64,000 nucleotides of DNA from Nocardioides sp. Iso805N (GTDB taxonomy: Bacteria > Actinomycetota > Actinomycetes > Propionibacteriales > Nocardioidaceae): contig NZ_KB822579.1 of the NCBI RefSeq assembly GCF_000364605.1, forward strand, positions 248,001-312,000. Direction: 5' to 3'. A model generated the notes under the pieces. That model was given only the letters and a program-made list of their open reading frames with translations, was not told where the DNA came from and ran no database searches. Positions within the stretch are counted from its first letter, which is position 1. Each line of letters starts with the position of its first letter. A program made the position numbers and the translations under genes. Below are positions 35,497-43,967 of the stretch, piece by piece.

Positions 35497-36675
35497 ATGG
35501 GCATGCAGTTCGGCATCTTCACCGTCGGGGACGTCACCACCGATCCGACCACCGGCGCGACGCCGACGGAGCACGAGCGGATCAAGGCGACCGTCGAGAT
35601 CGCGAAGAAGGCCGAGGAGGTCGGCCTGGACGTCTTCGCGACCGGAGAGCACCACAACCCGCCCTTCATCGCCTCGAACCCCACCGCGACGCTCGCCTAC
35701 ATCGGTGCCCAGACCGAGAACATCATCCTGAGCACCTCGACCACCTTGATCACCACCACCGACCCGGTGCTGATCGCGGAGGACTACGCCAAGCTGCAGC
35801 ACCTCACCGACGGCCGCGTCGACCTCATGATGGGCCGCGGCAACACCGGCCCGGTCTACCCGTGGTTCGGCAAGGACATCCGTCAGGGCATCAATCTCGC
35901 GATCGAGAACTACGCGCTGCTGCGCCAGCTGTGGACCGAGACCAACGTGGACTGGAAGGGACGCTTCCGCACGCCGCTGCAGGGCTACACCTCGACCCCC
36001 CGTCCGCTGGACGGTGTCGCACCGTTCGTCTGGCACGGCTCGATCCGCAGCCCCGAGATCGCCGAGCAGGCGGCCTTCTACGGCGACGGCTTCTTCCACA
36101 ACCACATCTTCTGGCCCGCTTCACACAGCGAGCAGATGGTGCGGCTCTACCGTCAGCGCTTCGCCCACTACGGGCACGGCACCGAGGAGCAGGCGATCGT
36201 CGGGCTCGGCGGCCAATTCTTCATGCGCAAGAACAGCCAGGACGCGGTCAACGAGTTCCGCCCCTACTTCGACAACGCGCCGGTCTACGGGCACGGACCG
36301 TCGCTTGAGGACTTCACCGAGGCCACACCGCTGACCGTCGGCTCTCCCCAGCAGGTCATCGAGCGGACGCTCTCCTTCCGGGAGTACGTCGGCGACTACC
36401 AGCGCCAGCTGTTCCTCCTCGACCACGCCGGCCTGCCGCTGAAGACCGTCCTGGAGCAGCTCGACCTGTACGGCGAGATCCTGCCGACGCTGCGGTCCGA
36501 GTTCGAGAAGCTGCGGGCGCCGGGGGTCCCGGACGCGCCGACGCACGCCTCCCTGATGCAGAAGGCGGGCGGTCCGAAGGACACCGCCGTCTACGGCGCC
36601 GACGACGCCACCGGCACGACGGATCGCCGACTGGACGACCCGGACGTCACCAAGGCGCTGGAGGGCGAGCTGTGA
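35497..36675 (+). CDS. CE1758-family FMN-dependent luciferase-like monooxygenase
   Basis: 392-residue luciferase-like flavin monooxygenase. It opens MGMQFGIFTVGDVTTDPTTG, the family hallmark, followed by GEHHNPPFIASNP and MMGRGNTGPVYPWFGKD. It uses reduced flavin and oxygen; the substrate is unknown. CGGAG precedes ATG 35497. The next gene, an FMN reductase of the CE1759 family, overlaps it and probably supplies reduced FMN, so they form a two-component monooxygenase. Confidence 0.88.
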   Translation: MGMQFGIFTVGDVTTDPTTGATPTEHERIKATVEIAKKAEEVGLDVFATGEHHNPPFIASNPTATLAYIGAQTENIILSTSTTLITTTDPVLIAEDYAKLQHLTDGRVDLMMGRGNTGPVYPWFGKDIRQGINLAIENYALLRQLWTETNVDWKGRFRTPLQGYTSTPRPLDGVAPFVWHGSIRSPEIAEQAAFYGDGFFHNHIFWPASHSEQMVRLYRQRFAHYGHGTEEQAIVGLGGQFFMRKNSQDAVNEFRPYFDNAPVYGHGPSLEDFTEATPLTVGSPQQVIERTLSFREYVGDYQRQLFLLDHAGLPLKTVLEQLDLYGEILPTLRSEFEKLRAPGVPDAPTHASLMQKAGGPKDTAVYGADDATGTTDRRLDDPDVTKALEGEL

Positions 36676-37358
36676 TGGGTCTCAACACGCTCGACCACGC
36701 CAAGCGCATCGTGGTGGTCTCGGCGGGACTCAGCGTCCCGTCGAGCACCCGGCTGCTGGCCGACATGCTGGCCGAAGCCAGCGAGCGGGCCGTCGAGGCG
36801 CGCGGCGTCGAGGTCGAGGTGCAGCACGTCGAGCTGCGCGGCCTGGCACACGCGCTGACCGACAACCTGCTCACCGGCTTCCCGTCCCAGGAGCTGGCGG
36901 CGGCGATCGACGCCGTACGGCACGCAGACGGTGTGATCGCGGTGACGCCGGTGTTCTCGGCGTCGTACTCCGGGCTCTTCAAGACGTTCTTCGACGTCCT
37001 GGAGCTCGGCGTCCTCGACGCCAAGCCGGTGCTGCTGGGTGCCACCGCCGGCACCGCCCGGCACAGCCTGGTCATCGACCACGCCCTGCGGCCGCTGTTC
37101 GCCTACCTGCACGCGATCGTCGTCCCGACCGGCGTCTTCGCCGCCACCGAGGACTTCGCGGCGACCGGCGCGGGCGCCGGGGGAGACCTGCACAAGCGGG
37201 TCGAGCGCGCGGCCGGCGAGTTCGCCGGTCTGGTCGCGGGGGCCACGAGTGTGGCCACCGCGGCCGCCCCGCGGCGGCTCGTCGAGGACGAGTTCGAGCA
37301 CCCGACCGACTTCGCCGACCTGCTCAAGCGCGCCAGCGACGGCCCGCCGGAGTACTGA
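36672..37358 (+). CDS. CE1759-family NAD(P)H-dependent FMN reductase
   Basis: 228-residue flavodoxin-fold reductase. Features: IVVVSAGLSVPSSTRLLADM (phosphate loop), VTPVFSASYSGLFKTFFDVL and GATAGTARHSLVID. It supplies reduced FMN to the monooxygenase encoded just upstream. GTG 36672 (GTGA overlap with the previous stop) has GGAGG seven bases before it; ATG 36675 is the alternative. Four tandem 22-base repeats follow its stop. Confidence 0.87.
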   Translation: MMGLNTLDHAKRIVVVSAGLSVPSSTRLLADMLAEASERAVEARGVEVEVQHVELRGLAHALTDNLLTGFPSQELAAAIDAVRHADGVIAVTPVFSASYSGLFKTFFDVLELGVLDAKPVLLGATAGTARHSLVIDHALRPLFAYLHAIVVPTGVFAATEDFAATGAGAGGDLHKRVERAAGEFAGLVAGATSVATAAAPRRLVEDEFEHPTDFADLLKRASDGPPEY

Positions 37359-37362
37359 TCAC

Positions 37363-37450
37363 ACGGAGGCCCGACTCAACGCGTACGGAGGCCCGACTCA
37401 ACGCGTACGGAGGCCCGACTCAACGCGTACGGAGGCCCGACTCAACGCGT
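37363..37450 (+). repeat. Four identical tandem 22-bp repeats
   Basis: Units begin at 37363, 37385, 37407 and 37429 and are identical. The pattern is ACGGA-N2-C-N3-ACTCAAC-N2-G-N, the same length and core as the repeats at 3651-3716 (14 of 22 positions shared). The array fills the gap between convergent genes and directly abuts the stop codon of the glycosyltransferase gene at 37451. Confidence 0.92.
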
Positions 37451-39448
37451 CTAGTGACCCTCGCCGGTGGTCGAGTCATAGTCGCCGGTCAGCCCGTGCG
37501 GCGTCTTCTCCCAGGTGAACGGGTCGAAGATCAGCTGGTACGCCGCGCGCCAGGCCGCGACCGAGTGCATCAGCCAGTAGATCGGGTTGAACACCGCGTA
37601 GAGCGCGATCCGCCAGCCGTAGCGCCGCCACGCGGCGATGCCGGCGAAGACGATCATCGCGCCGTTGCCGAAGACCATCATCAGGATGCCGGCGCTGAGG
37701 ATCCATTGCGGGAAGTCGAGCCCGGTGCGGATGCCGATGTAGGTGACGACGGTGAACAGCAGCGCGAGCGGGTAGGCGAGGAAGGCCAGCGGGGTGCCGA
37801 GCACCAGTCCGCCCATGCTGACCGCGCCGCCGACCCCGTTCAACCGCCACCAGCGGACCGGGTGCCGGGTGTTGACCGCCGCCGTGATCATGTAGCCCTT
37901 GATCCACCGGGTGCGCTGCCGGATCCAGGCGAACGACTCCGAGGTCGCCTCCTCCTCGGTGGCCGAGTCGATGATGCCGATCTTGTAGCCCTGGCTGGCG
38001 ATCCGCAGCCCCAGGTCGGCGTCCTCGGTGACGTTGTAGGGGTCCCAGGCGCCCAGGTTGCGCAGCACCTCGGTCTCGAAGTGGTTGCTGGTGCCGCCCA
38101 GCGGCAGTGGCAGCCCGGCCTGGTCCATGCCCGGCAGCATCATGTCGAACCAGTGCGAGTACTCGATCGAGAACAGTCGGGTGAGCAGGTTGTAGTCGTA
38201 GTTGAAGTACGCCAGCGCGCCCTGCACGCAGACCAGCTTCGGCTCGTAGGGGTCGACGTGCTCGCGTAGCAGGCGGTTGAGCCGGAAGGCCGCCACCGCC
38301 TTGCGGAGCTGGTCGGGGTTGGGCCGGTCCTCCGCGTCGAAGATGACGACATACTCTCCGAGCGCGAACTCCAGACCGTAGTTGCAGGCCCGCGGCTTGG
38401 TCTGCGGATGCCCCTCCGGCACCACGACGATGCGGACGTACTCCGGTGGCCTGGAGGACTTGGCCGCCTCGATCGTCTTCTGGTCCTTCTCCTCCAGCAG
38501 GATCATCACGTCGAGCTTCGACTTGGGATAGTCCATCCGCTCCATGTTGTCGATGACCTTCTGCACCACCTCGACCTCGTCGTAGACGGGCACCAGCACG
38601 GTGTACATCGGCAGGTCCTCGTCGCGCATCCGCCCGGGCCACTCGGGCTCGTAGCCCCGGGTCGCCCGCTCCTGTCCGATGGCGGTGTCGAGCCGCGCCA
38701 CCTGGCGGCGCCGCAGCGGCGAGCGCAGCCCGTAGAGCACCTTGAACGCGACATTGTTGACGAAGAGCAGGTTCGCGACGCAGTACGCCGCCAGGATCGC
38801 CCAGTGCGGCGCGAAGACCAGGCCGACCACCAGGGTCACCAGCAGCACGATCGGCACGACCTTCTGCCAGGTCACCACGCTGCCGCGCGCAGAGGCGTCC
38901 GGCATGTTGTCGGCCATGTAGTCGGTGATCCGGTACAGCAGCTGGGCGCGGCCGATGTCCTGACAGGTCCGGAAGATGTCGAAGTCGGTCGTCGTCCGGG
39001 CGAGCACGTGCTGGTGCCCGGTCGTCTCCCGCACCTCGGCCAGCAGCCGTTCGTTGGGGGCCACCGAGGTGGCGAAGACCAGCGCTTCCTCGCCGTCGTG
39101 GGTCAGCATCCGCCACGGCAGCCAGTGGTGGTGGGCGAACCAGCGCACGCCGTCGTGGTGGCGGTGCACCATCGTCACCGCGGTCGCGTCGGGCGGCTCC
39201 GCCAGCATGTCGAGGTACGGCGCCTGCCACTCCTCGGCGAGGTGGCGATAGATGGTGCGGCGCGGCACCCAGGCGTCGATCATGAGGTGGCGACTCAGCG
39301 CGCCGCCGAGTCGCCGCTGCGCCGACAGCGCCTCGTCGAGCTGCTGCCGGGTGATGATGCCGTCGCGCACCAGCACGAGCGCGACGTCGAGCTCCGCCTG
39401 GTGCTCGAGGTCCAGGGGAGCGCCAGGTCTGGTCAGGTCGGCGGTCAC
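37451..39448 (-). CDS. Membrane GT2 polysaccharide synthase with N-terminal MshEN-like domain
   Basis: 665-residue processive-type glycosyltransferase. Residues ~15-80 resemble the MshEN/GspE-N domain (ALVLVRDGIITRQQLDEALSAQ, RLGGALSRHL, LAEEWQAPYLDM), which binds cyclic di-GMP in several bacterial proteins. Two membrane segments lie at about 195-235. The GT2 catalytic domain (280-520) has DAED at 371-374, TED at 474-476 and QRTRW at 511-515, the signature of cellulose synthase-like enzymes; more membrane helices follow. The closest architectural analogue I know is NfrB of E. coli, which has this domain at the other end. GTG 39448 starts one base after the previous stop, in an operon with a GT-C-like and a BcsB-like gene. 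Confidence 0.85.
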   Translation of the reverse strand: MTADLTRPGAPLDLEHQAELDVALVLVRDGIITRQQLDEALSAQRRLGGALSRHLMIDAWVPRRTIYRHLAEEWQAPYLDMLAEPPDATAVTMVHRHHDGVRWFAHHHWLPWRMLTHDGEEALVFATSVAPNERLLAEVRETTGHQHVLARTTTDFDIFRTCQDIGRAQLLYRITDYMADNMPDASARGSVVTWQKVVPIVLLVTLVVGLVFAPHWAILAAYCVANLLFVNNVAFKVLYGLRSPLRRRQVARLDTAIGQERATRGYEPEWPGRMRDEDLPMYTVLVPVYDEVEVVQKVIDNMERMDYPKSKLDVMILLEEKDQKTIEAAKSSRPPEYVRIVVVPEGHPQTKPRACNYGLEFALGEYVVIFDAEDRPNPDQLRKAVAAFRLNRLLREHVDPYEPKLVCVQGALAYFNYDYNLLTRLFSIEYSHWFDMMLPGMDQAGLPLPLGGTSNHFETEVLRNLGAWDPYNVTEDADLGLRIASQGYKIGIIDSATEEEATSESFAWIRQRTRWIKGYMITAAVNTRHPVRWWRLNGVGGAVSMGGLVLGTPLAFLAYPLALLFTVVTYIGIRTGLDFPQWILSAGILMMVFGNGAMIVFAGIAAWRRYGWRIALYAVFNPIYWLMHSVAAWRAAYQLIFDPFTWEKTPHGLTGDYDSTTGEGH

Positions 39449-39449
39449 G

Positions 39450-41165
39450 TCACCACGCCCTCTCGTAGACCGCGTGATCGCCGTCGACGAAGACGCGGGT
39501 GTAGGCGGTGAACAGCTCCGGGTGCTCGATCATGTCGGCGTAGACCGCATCCATCCCGTCGAGGTTCATGCCCCCGGTGCTGGAGGTGTTCACGAACAGC
39601 CAGCGCGCGTGGCTCGCGGGGGAGGCCAGTGCGGTGGCGAAGAGGTCGCCGGTGGAACGGTTCCAGTACTCGCTGATCCGCACCCCGACGAGCGGGATGA
39701 TGCCGTTGCTGGCGCCCGACTCGTCCATCAGGATGCCTCCGCCGCGGTAGTGCTGGCGAAGGTACTCGGCGGCTGCGTCGGGCCGGGTCGCGTTGTTGTA
39801 GGCACCTTCGCCGATGAGGGAGTTGTGGGCCACCGGGTCCTCCAGCCACCACCCTGCCTGCGCGGCGAGGGCGAAGACCGCGACGTACGGGATGATGATC
39901 GCAGGCAGGAAGCGGCGGGTCCAGCGCCGCAGCAGCTCGACCGCGAAGCCGGTCCCCAGGGCGCAGAACAGGATCGGTTGGATGCCGTACCTGACGTTGA
40001 ACAGGCCCTTGGGCAGGGAATGCGAGTTGTTCATGACCGACATCCCCAGGTAGAGCGCGGCCACCTCGAAGACGTAGGTGGCGAAGAGCACGCCCAGGAC
40101 CAGGGTGGCGGTGTCCAGGCCTCGGGTGGCGACCACCAGCAGGAACCCGAGGGTGCCGATGACGATGGCGACCACGCCGAGCGTCTGCACCATCGACCAG
40201 TTGTAGACGAACAGGCTGACGCCGAGGTTGCCCTTGGTGGTGAGCGTGCCGTAGGTGCTGATCGACTTCTGCTGGGCGTAGGCGGAGTACTGCCCGAACA
40301 TGAACTCCAGCGGGTCGCGGTAGATCGCGTAGTTGTAGGCCAGCCACCACCCGATCGCGATGATCGGAGGCAGCACGGCCGGCAGCAACCGGCGCAGCAC
40401 GATGAAGCGCAGCAGCCGATAGGTGCTGGGGTACTGGCTCCGGCTGCGTCGCCACTCCACGATCACGATGAAGAGCGACATGCTCATCACCAGCACCCAG
40501 CCCTCGTAGCGGGAGAGCACCGCACCGGCCCCGGGTACGCCGGCGTACACGGCGAGCTCGCCGCCGCTGAGGGGCCGCCGTGCCGTGGCCCAGTGAGTCA
40601 TTCCGGCCACGCAGCCCGACATGGTCAAGAAGAGCACCGGCTCGGTCAGTGCGGTGGTGTGCGCGTAGAGGAACGAGACGTTGGTCCACAGCACCAGCAG
40701 CGTCAGCAGACGCCCCGTACGCCGCAGGCCGAGGCGCGCCGCGGTGCGGTACATCGCAGCGCTGGTCCCGGCCAGGCAGAAGATGCCCAGCAGGGCCGCG
40801 GACCATCCCGTCCGCCACATCGTCAGGTCGGCGACGAACGGCACCAGCATCAGGTGCGGCACCGGCAGCCACACGGTGCCGAGCTGTTGGAAGCCGGGCG
40901 CCTTGTTGTCGAAGATGCGTCGCGCGATCGTCAGGTGCGAGAGGGCGTCGGAATACCACATCGCCGCGCCGTGCTGCACGGTGTAGATCGAGACGCCGGT
41001 CATCAGCAGCGCTGAGACCACGATGACGAATCCCGTCCCGGGCACCCGCCGCCCCAGCACGGGGGTGTCCAGGCTCGCCCAGATCTTCAGCGCCCGGCCG
41101 AGCATCCCTCGAGGGGTCTCGGCCGGGGCGCTGATCAGCCCGCGGTCAGTCGTCGCTGCCGTCAC
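39450..41165 (-). CDS. Multi-spanning membrane glycosyltransferase-like protein (GT-C fold)
   Basis: 571-residue protein with about ten or more transmembrane segments. The first external loop has WYSDALSHLTIARRIFDN, with D73 placed like the catalytic aspartate of GT-C enzymes, followed by LGTVWLPVPHLMLVPF. The C-terminal domain (about 450-571) is soluble. Such proteins use lipid-linked sugars outside the membrane. I start at GTG 41165, 20 bases inside the end of the BcsB-like gene, with AGGA upstream; the longer open frame to 41489 is low-complexity antisense-type sequence. The gene lies between the BcsB-like and GT2 synthase genes. Confidence 0.75.
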   Translation of the reverse strand: MTAATTDRGLISAPAETPRGMLGRALKIWASLDTPVLGRRVPGTGFVIVVSALLMTGVSIYTVQHGAAMWYSDALSHLTIARRIFDNKAPGFQQLGTVWLPVPHLMLVPFVADLTMWRTGWSAALLGIFCLAGTSAAMYRTAARLGLRRTGRLLTLLVLWTNVSFLYAHTTALTEPVLFLTMSGCVAGMTHWATARRPLSGGELAVYAGVPGAGAVLSRYEGWVLVMSMSLFIVIVEWRRSRSQYPSTYRLLRFIVLRRLLPAVLPPIIAIGWWLAYNYAIYRDPLEFMFGQYSAYAQQKSISTYGTLTTKGNLGVSLFVYNWSMVQTLGVVAIVIGTLGFLLVVATRGLDTATLVLGVLFATYVFEVAALYLGMSVMNNSHSLPKGLFNVRYGIQPILFCALGTGFAVELLRRWTRRFLPAIIIPYVAVFALAAQAGWWLEDPVAHNSLIGEGAYNNATRPDAAAEYLRQHYRGGGILMDESGASNGIIPLVGVRISEYWNRSTGDLFATALASPASHARWLFVNTSSTGGMNLDGMDAVYADMIEHPELFTAYTRVFVDGDHAVYERAW

Positions 41166-43302
41166 CGGGCTTGTCCTGCTCGGGTGCACGGTGCGGGTGC
41201 CGCGGGTCGCTGACGTGGCCGGGGTCGGTGGTGTGGCCCGGCACAGCCCGGTCCGCCTCGGCCTGTGCCTCGGCGGCCGCCTGCACCTCGGCCTGCGCGT
41301 CCGCCTCCTGCTGGGCATCGACCAGCAGCCGGGCGCGCTTGCGCAGCCGGCGTCCGGAGATCCACTGCGCGAGCAACAGCAGCAGGAGGAGACCGACGAA
41401 GGCGATGATCCACCACACATAGGTGGCCAGGTGGTGGACCTTGGCGGCCTGCGGGACGACCGAGTTGCTGTCCAGCGAGACGTTCTCACCGTCGGTGCTC
41501 TGCCGCACGATCAGGTCTCCGGAGAGGCCGTACCAGTTGCCCTTGGCGGTGACCAGGTCGTCGACCAGGGCCGACTGAAGCTGGCGACCGGAGGCCTGAT
41601 CGGCCTCGCTGGGGCTCCACGAGGAGAGCATCAGCAGGTCGCGGCCGTTCTGGTGGAAGGCCTGGAACGCCGCGAACGGATCGGTCACGCCGACGCCGAA
41701 GTGGACGTCCTGCTGGTCGATCGAGCGGAACTCGTCCATCCGCAGCGGTGCCTGCAGGTCATCGACCTGCTTGCTGGTCGCGCCGACGAGCAGGCCCGAG
41801 GCCGAGGTGTCGATCAGCTGGGAGGCGCTGACCAGGTTGATGCTGAGCTGGTCGGAGTTGAGCTGCTGCAGCGCCTGCAGTACGCCGCCGGCGTTGGTCA
41901 GGTCGTCCGGTGTGGCCTGCGCGCCGAAGGCGGTGGTGAGGACGTTGCCGAGCGTCTGCGGGAATCGGGCGAACCCCGGGTCGGTGCTCTGCCCGCGCTC
42001 CGCGCTGACGGTGGAGGCCTTGCCGTCGAACGTCACCTTGATCGGCAGGTAGTCCAGCGGTCCGCCACAGCCGAAGGCCGAGCCTCCGGTGCCGCCGCTG
42101 GGAACGGCGTTGAGCTGGACCTGGAGGTTGTTGGAGAAGGCCAGCTGAGTGGCCGGCACGGTGAATGTCTTGTCGATCGCGGTGCTGTCGTTGGTCAGCA
42201 CCTGCGAACCGATCAGCTGTCCGTTCCAGCTGTAGCTGAGCACCGCCTGCAGCGAGCTGGGCAGCTCGGCATACCGGCCGACCAGGTGCACCTTCATCTC
42301 CCGCACCGAGGCGCCGAAGTCGGACTGCTTGACGGTGACGGCGAAGTCGGACTCGCCGAGCCCCTGCAGCGCAGGAGCGGGCTGGCCGAGGTCGGAGAGG
42401 GTCTCGGACGTCCGCCCGCTCGGGACGCCGCTCTGAGCGAGCTGGGTGGCGGTGGCGGTGTCGCCCAGGACCAGGCTGTCGGATCCCAGCGCCGCCCCTG
42501 CGTCGGCCAGCCGGTCCGGATCGCCGGTCAGCGTCAGGGTCGGTACGCCGCCGGTCTCCTCGATGCTGGTCCGCACCTGGCCGCTGCCGCTCACCAGCTT
42601 CACGATCCGGCCCTCGGCGGGCGTCACGGCGGCCGCGCGGCTGGCGTCGTCCGGCGTGGTCACGGTGACGTCGGCACTGTTGTAGCGGTGCACCATCGCC
42701 GCCTCGGTCGAGAGCCCCGCGGCCTGGAGGGCGGCCGAGTCCGCCGAGGGCACCACGATGGAGACGGCCGTGATGCCGGCTCCGAAGAACGAGGCCAGCG
42801 TGGTGGGCGCCTGCGCCGTACCGCTGGCGTTGACCTTCACGTCGGTCAGCTGCACGTTGCCGTTGTTGGACTGCACGCAGGAGAGCTTCGGATCGGTCAG
42901 CGACCCGGCGAGGTAGCGGATCTGGATGGCGATGGCACCGTCGCTGACATCACGCTCGCTCACCGGGATGGTGACCGGCGCAGATGTCACCGAGGCGTCC
43001 TTCTTCACCGTCGCCACCACCTCGTGGTGGGCGAGGATCTGCACGCTGCCGCTCGCGTCGTTGTCGAAGACCAGCGTGCCGGTGACCTGGTGCGGCGTGA
43101 GGCCCTCGGGGATCGGGATGGTGATCGACTGAGCCTGGGTGTCGGTGCTCGTCGAGTAGGTGGTGCCGGGAGTGAGCACCACCGCGGTTGGAGGCGGTGC
43201 CGCGGCGGCGAGGCCGGGCGTGAGGAGGACACCGAGGGTGGCGGCCAGGGAGAGGCTCAGTGCGAGCGCGATTCCGGGGCGGGGGGCCAGGGTGCGACGC
43301 AT
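41146..43302 (-). CDS. BcsB-like secreted, membrane-anchored protein
   Basis: 718-residue protein. A signal peptide is clear (residues 1-36, ending GLAAAAPP). The body has alternating beta-rich domains; the stretch FSNNLQVQLNAVPSGG with CGGPLDYLPIKVTFDG fits the BcsB family, whose members sit next to cellulose synthase-type enzymes. A single membrane helix (about 625-645, WWIIAFVGLLLLLLLAQW) leads to a basic, then Ala/Glu/Gln-rich cytoplasmic tail of ~70 residues. In monoderm bacteria it would support polymer export across the membrane and wall. ATG 43302 has GGAG eight bases upstream. Assignment is by pattern and context. Confidence 0.75.
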   Translation of the reverse strand: MRRTLAPRPGIALALSLSLAATLGVLLTPGLAAAAPPPTAVVLTPGTTYSTSTDTQAQSITIPIPEGLTPHQVTGTLVFDNDASGSVQILAHHEVVATVKKDASVTSAPVTIPVSERDVSDGAIAIQIRYLAGSLTDPKLSCVQSNNGNVQLTDVKVNASGTAQAPTTLASFFGAGITAVSIVVPSADSAALQAAGLSTEAAMVHRYNSADVTVTTPDDASRAAAVTPAEGRIVKLVSGSGQVRTSIEETGGVPTLTLTGDPDRLADAGAALGSDSLVLGDTATATQLAQSGVPSGRTSETLSDLGQPAPALQGLGESDFAVTVKQSDFGASVREMKVHLVGRYAELPSSLQAVLSYSWNGQLIGSQVLTNDSTAIDKTFTVPATQLAFSNNLQVQLNAVPSGGTGGSAFGCGGPLDYLPIKVTFDGKASTVSAERGQSTDPGFARFPQTLGNVLTTAFGAQATPDDLTNAGGVLQALQQLNSDQLSINLVSASQLIDTSASGLLVGATSKQVDDLQAPLRMDEFRSIDQQDVHFGVGVTDPFAAFQAFHQNGRDLLMLSSWSPSEADQASGRQLQSALVDDLVTAKGNWYGLSGDLIVRQSTDGENVSLDSNSVVPQAAKVHHLATYVWWIIAFVGLLLLLLLAQWISGRRLRKRARLLVDAQQEADAQAEVQAAAEAQAEADRAVPGHTTDPGHVSDPRHPHRAPEQDKPGDGSDD

Positions 43303-43316
43303 TCAGGAAGCTCCAC

Positions 43317-43451
43317 TCAGGTAGCGGGCGGGCGGATGGGAGTGGTCGGTGGGGCCTGCTGAGCTGCACGTGGCCGAGCATCGCTGTCGGCGGCACCGCG
43401 GATGCTGGCGTGACGGCCGGTGCTGTGCCTCTTCGGCCTCGAGTCGCTCAT
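43317..43451 (-). CDS. Possible small basic ORF (44 residues) upstream of the BcsB-like gene
   Basis: An open frame from ATG 43451 encodes 44 residues rich in Arg, Ala and Pro (MSDSRPKRHSTGRHASIRG and onward), ending 14 bases before ATG 43302, where its end overlaps the next ribosome binding site. A TAGAGT box lies nine bases before its ATG. It may be a translated leader, or the region may simply be the 5' leader of the BcsB-like mRNA. No homology claim is made. Confidence 0.3.
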   Translation of the reverse strand: MSDSRPKRHSTGRHASIRGAADSDARPRAAQQAPPTTPIRPPAT

Positions 43452-43460
43452 CGTGGCTCG

Positions 43461-43466
43461 ACTCTA
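43461..43466 (-). promoter_or_regulatory. Candidate internal promoter -10 box overlapping the gtrA stop codon
   Basis: TAGAGT on the minus strand fits the TAnnnT consensus. Its first three bases are the TAG stop codon of the GtrA-like gene. It could start a separate transcript for the BcsB-like, GT-C-like and GT2 genes. Confidence 0.4.
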
Positions 43467-43967
43467 GTGCGACGCGACGTCGCGGGGAGCCGGGTCGGGA
43501 GAGGTCCGCGGCCAGACGTAGCGGTCGTAGACCAGGAAGTTGATCGTCAGGCTCACCACCGTGGCGCCGAGCTTGGCGGCCAGCGCGTCGAGGTAGTCGT
43601 GGTCGTAGACCTGGTGCGCGACGTGGTTGAGCGCCACGATCACCACTGGCTGGATCACCCACATGTTGATCGCCGTCGGCACGAAGAAGGTCAGCGCGGC
43701 GCGCCAGGTCAGGCTGGTGGCGCCGAAGGCGAACAGCGCATTCGCGACGAAGCTGAACACCATCGCCACACCGGTCGAGACGATCGTGGCGGGGACCAGG
43801 CCCAGGTGCGGCTCCAGCACGGCGAACAGCGCGAGGTCGAGCAGGGTGTTGAGGACGCCGATCCCGACGAAGCGGCCGATCCGGCGTACGAGGACGGCGG
43901 TGGCGCCCTCCGACGCGGTCGGGTAGCCCGAGGATGGCAGCCGCGGTGGCAGCGGCGGCAGCGTCAT
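43464..43967 (-). CDS. GtrA-family membrane protein
   Basis: 167-residue protein with four predicted transmembrane helices (RFVGIGVLNTLLDLALFAVL, TGVAMVFSFVANALFAFG, and two later), the GtrA fold. GtrA proteins help move lipid-linked sugars (bactoprenol-sugar) across the membrane for later glycosylation. Its ATG overlaps the stop of the upstream GT2 gene (ATGA), the classical GtrA/GtrB pair. The stop codon overlaps a candidate internal promoter. Confidence 0.87.
   Translation of the reverse strand: MTLPPLPPRLPSSGYPTASEGATAVLVRRIGRFVGIGVLNTLLDLALFAVLEPHLGLVPATIVSTGVAMVFSFVANALFAFGATSLTWRAALTFFVPTAINMWVIQPVVIVALNHVAHQVYDHDYLDALAAKLGATVVSLTINFLVYDRYVWPRTSPDPAPRDVASH

Noticed and set aside
37363..37450. 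CRISPR array
   Set aside because: The 22-bp units are directly abutting with no spacers, and no cas genes are present.
41023..43362. 779-residue plus-strand open frame
   Set aside because: Antisense to the BcsB-like gene, whose signal peptide, membrane helix and ribosome binding site support the minus strand.
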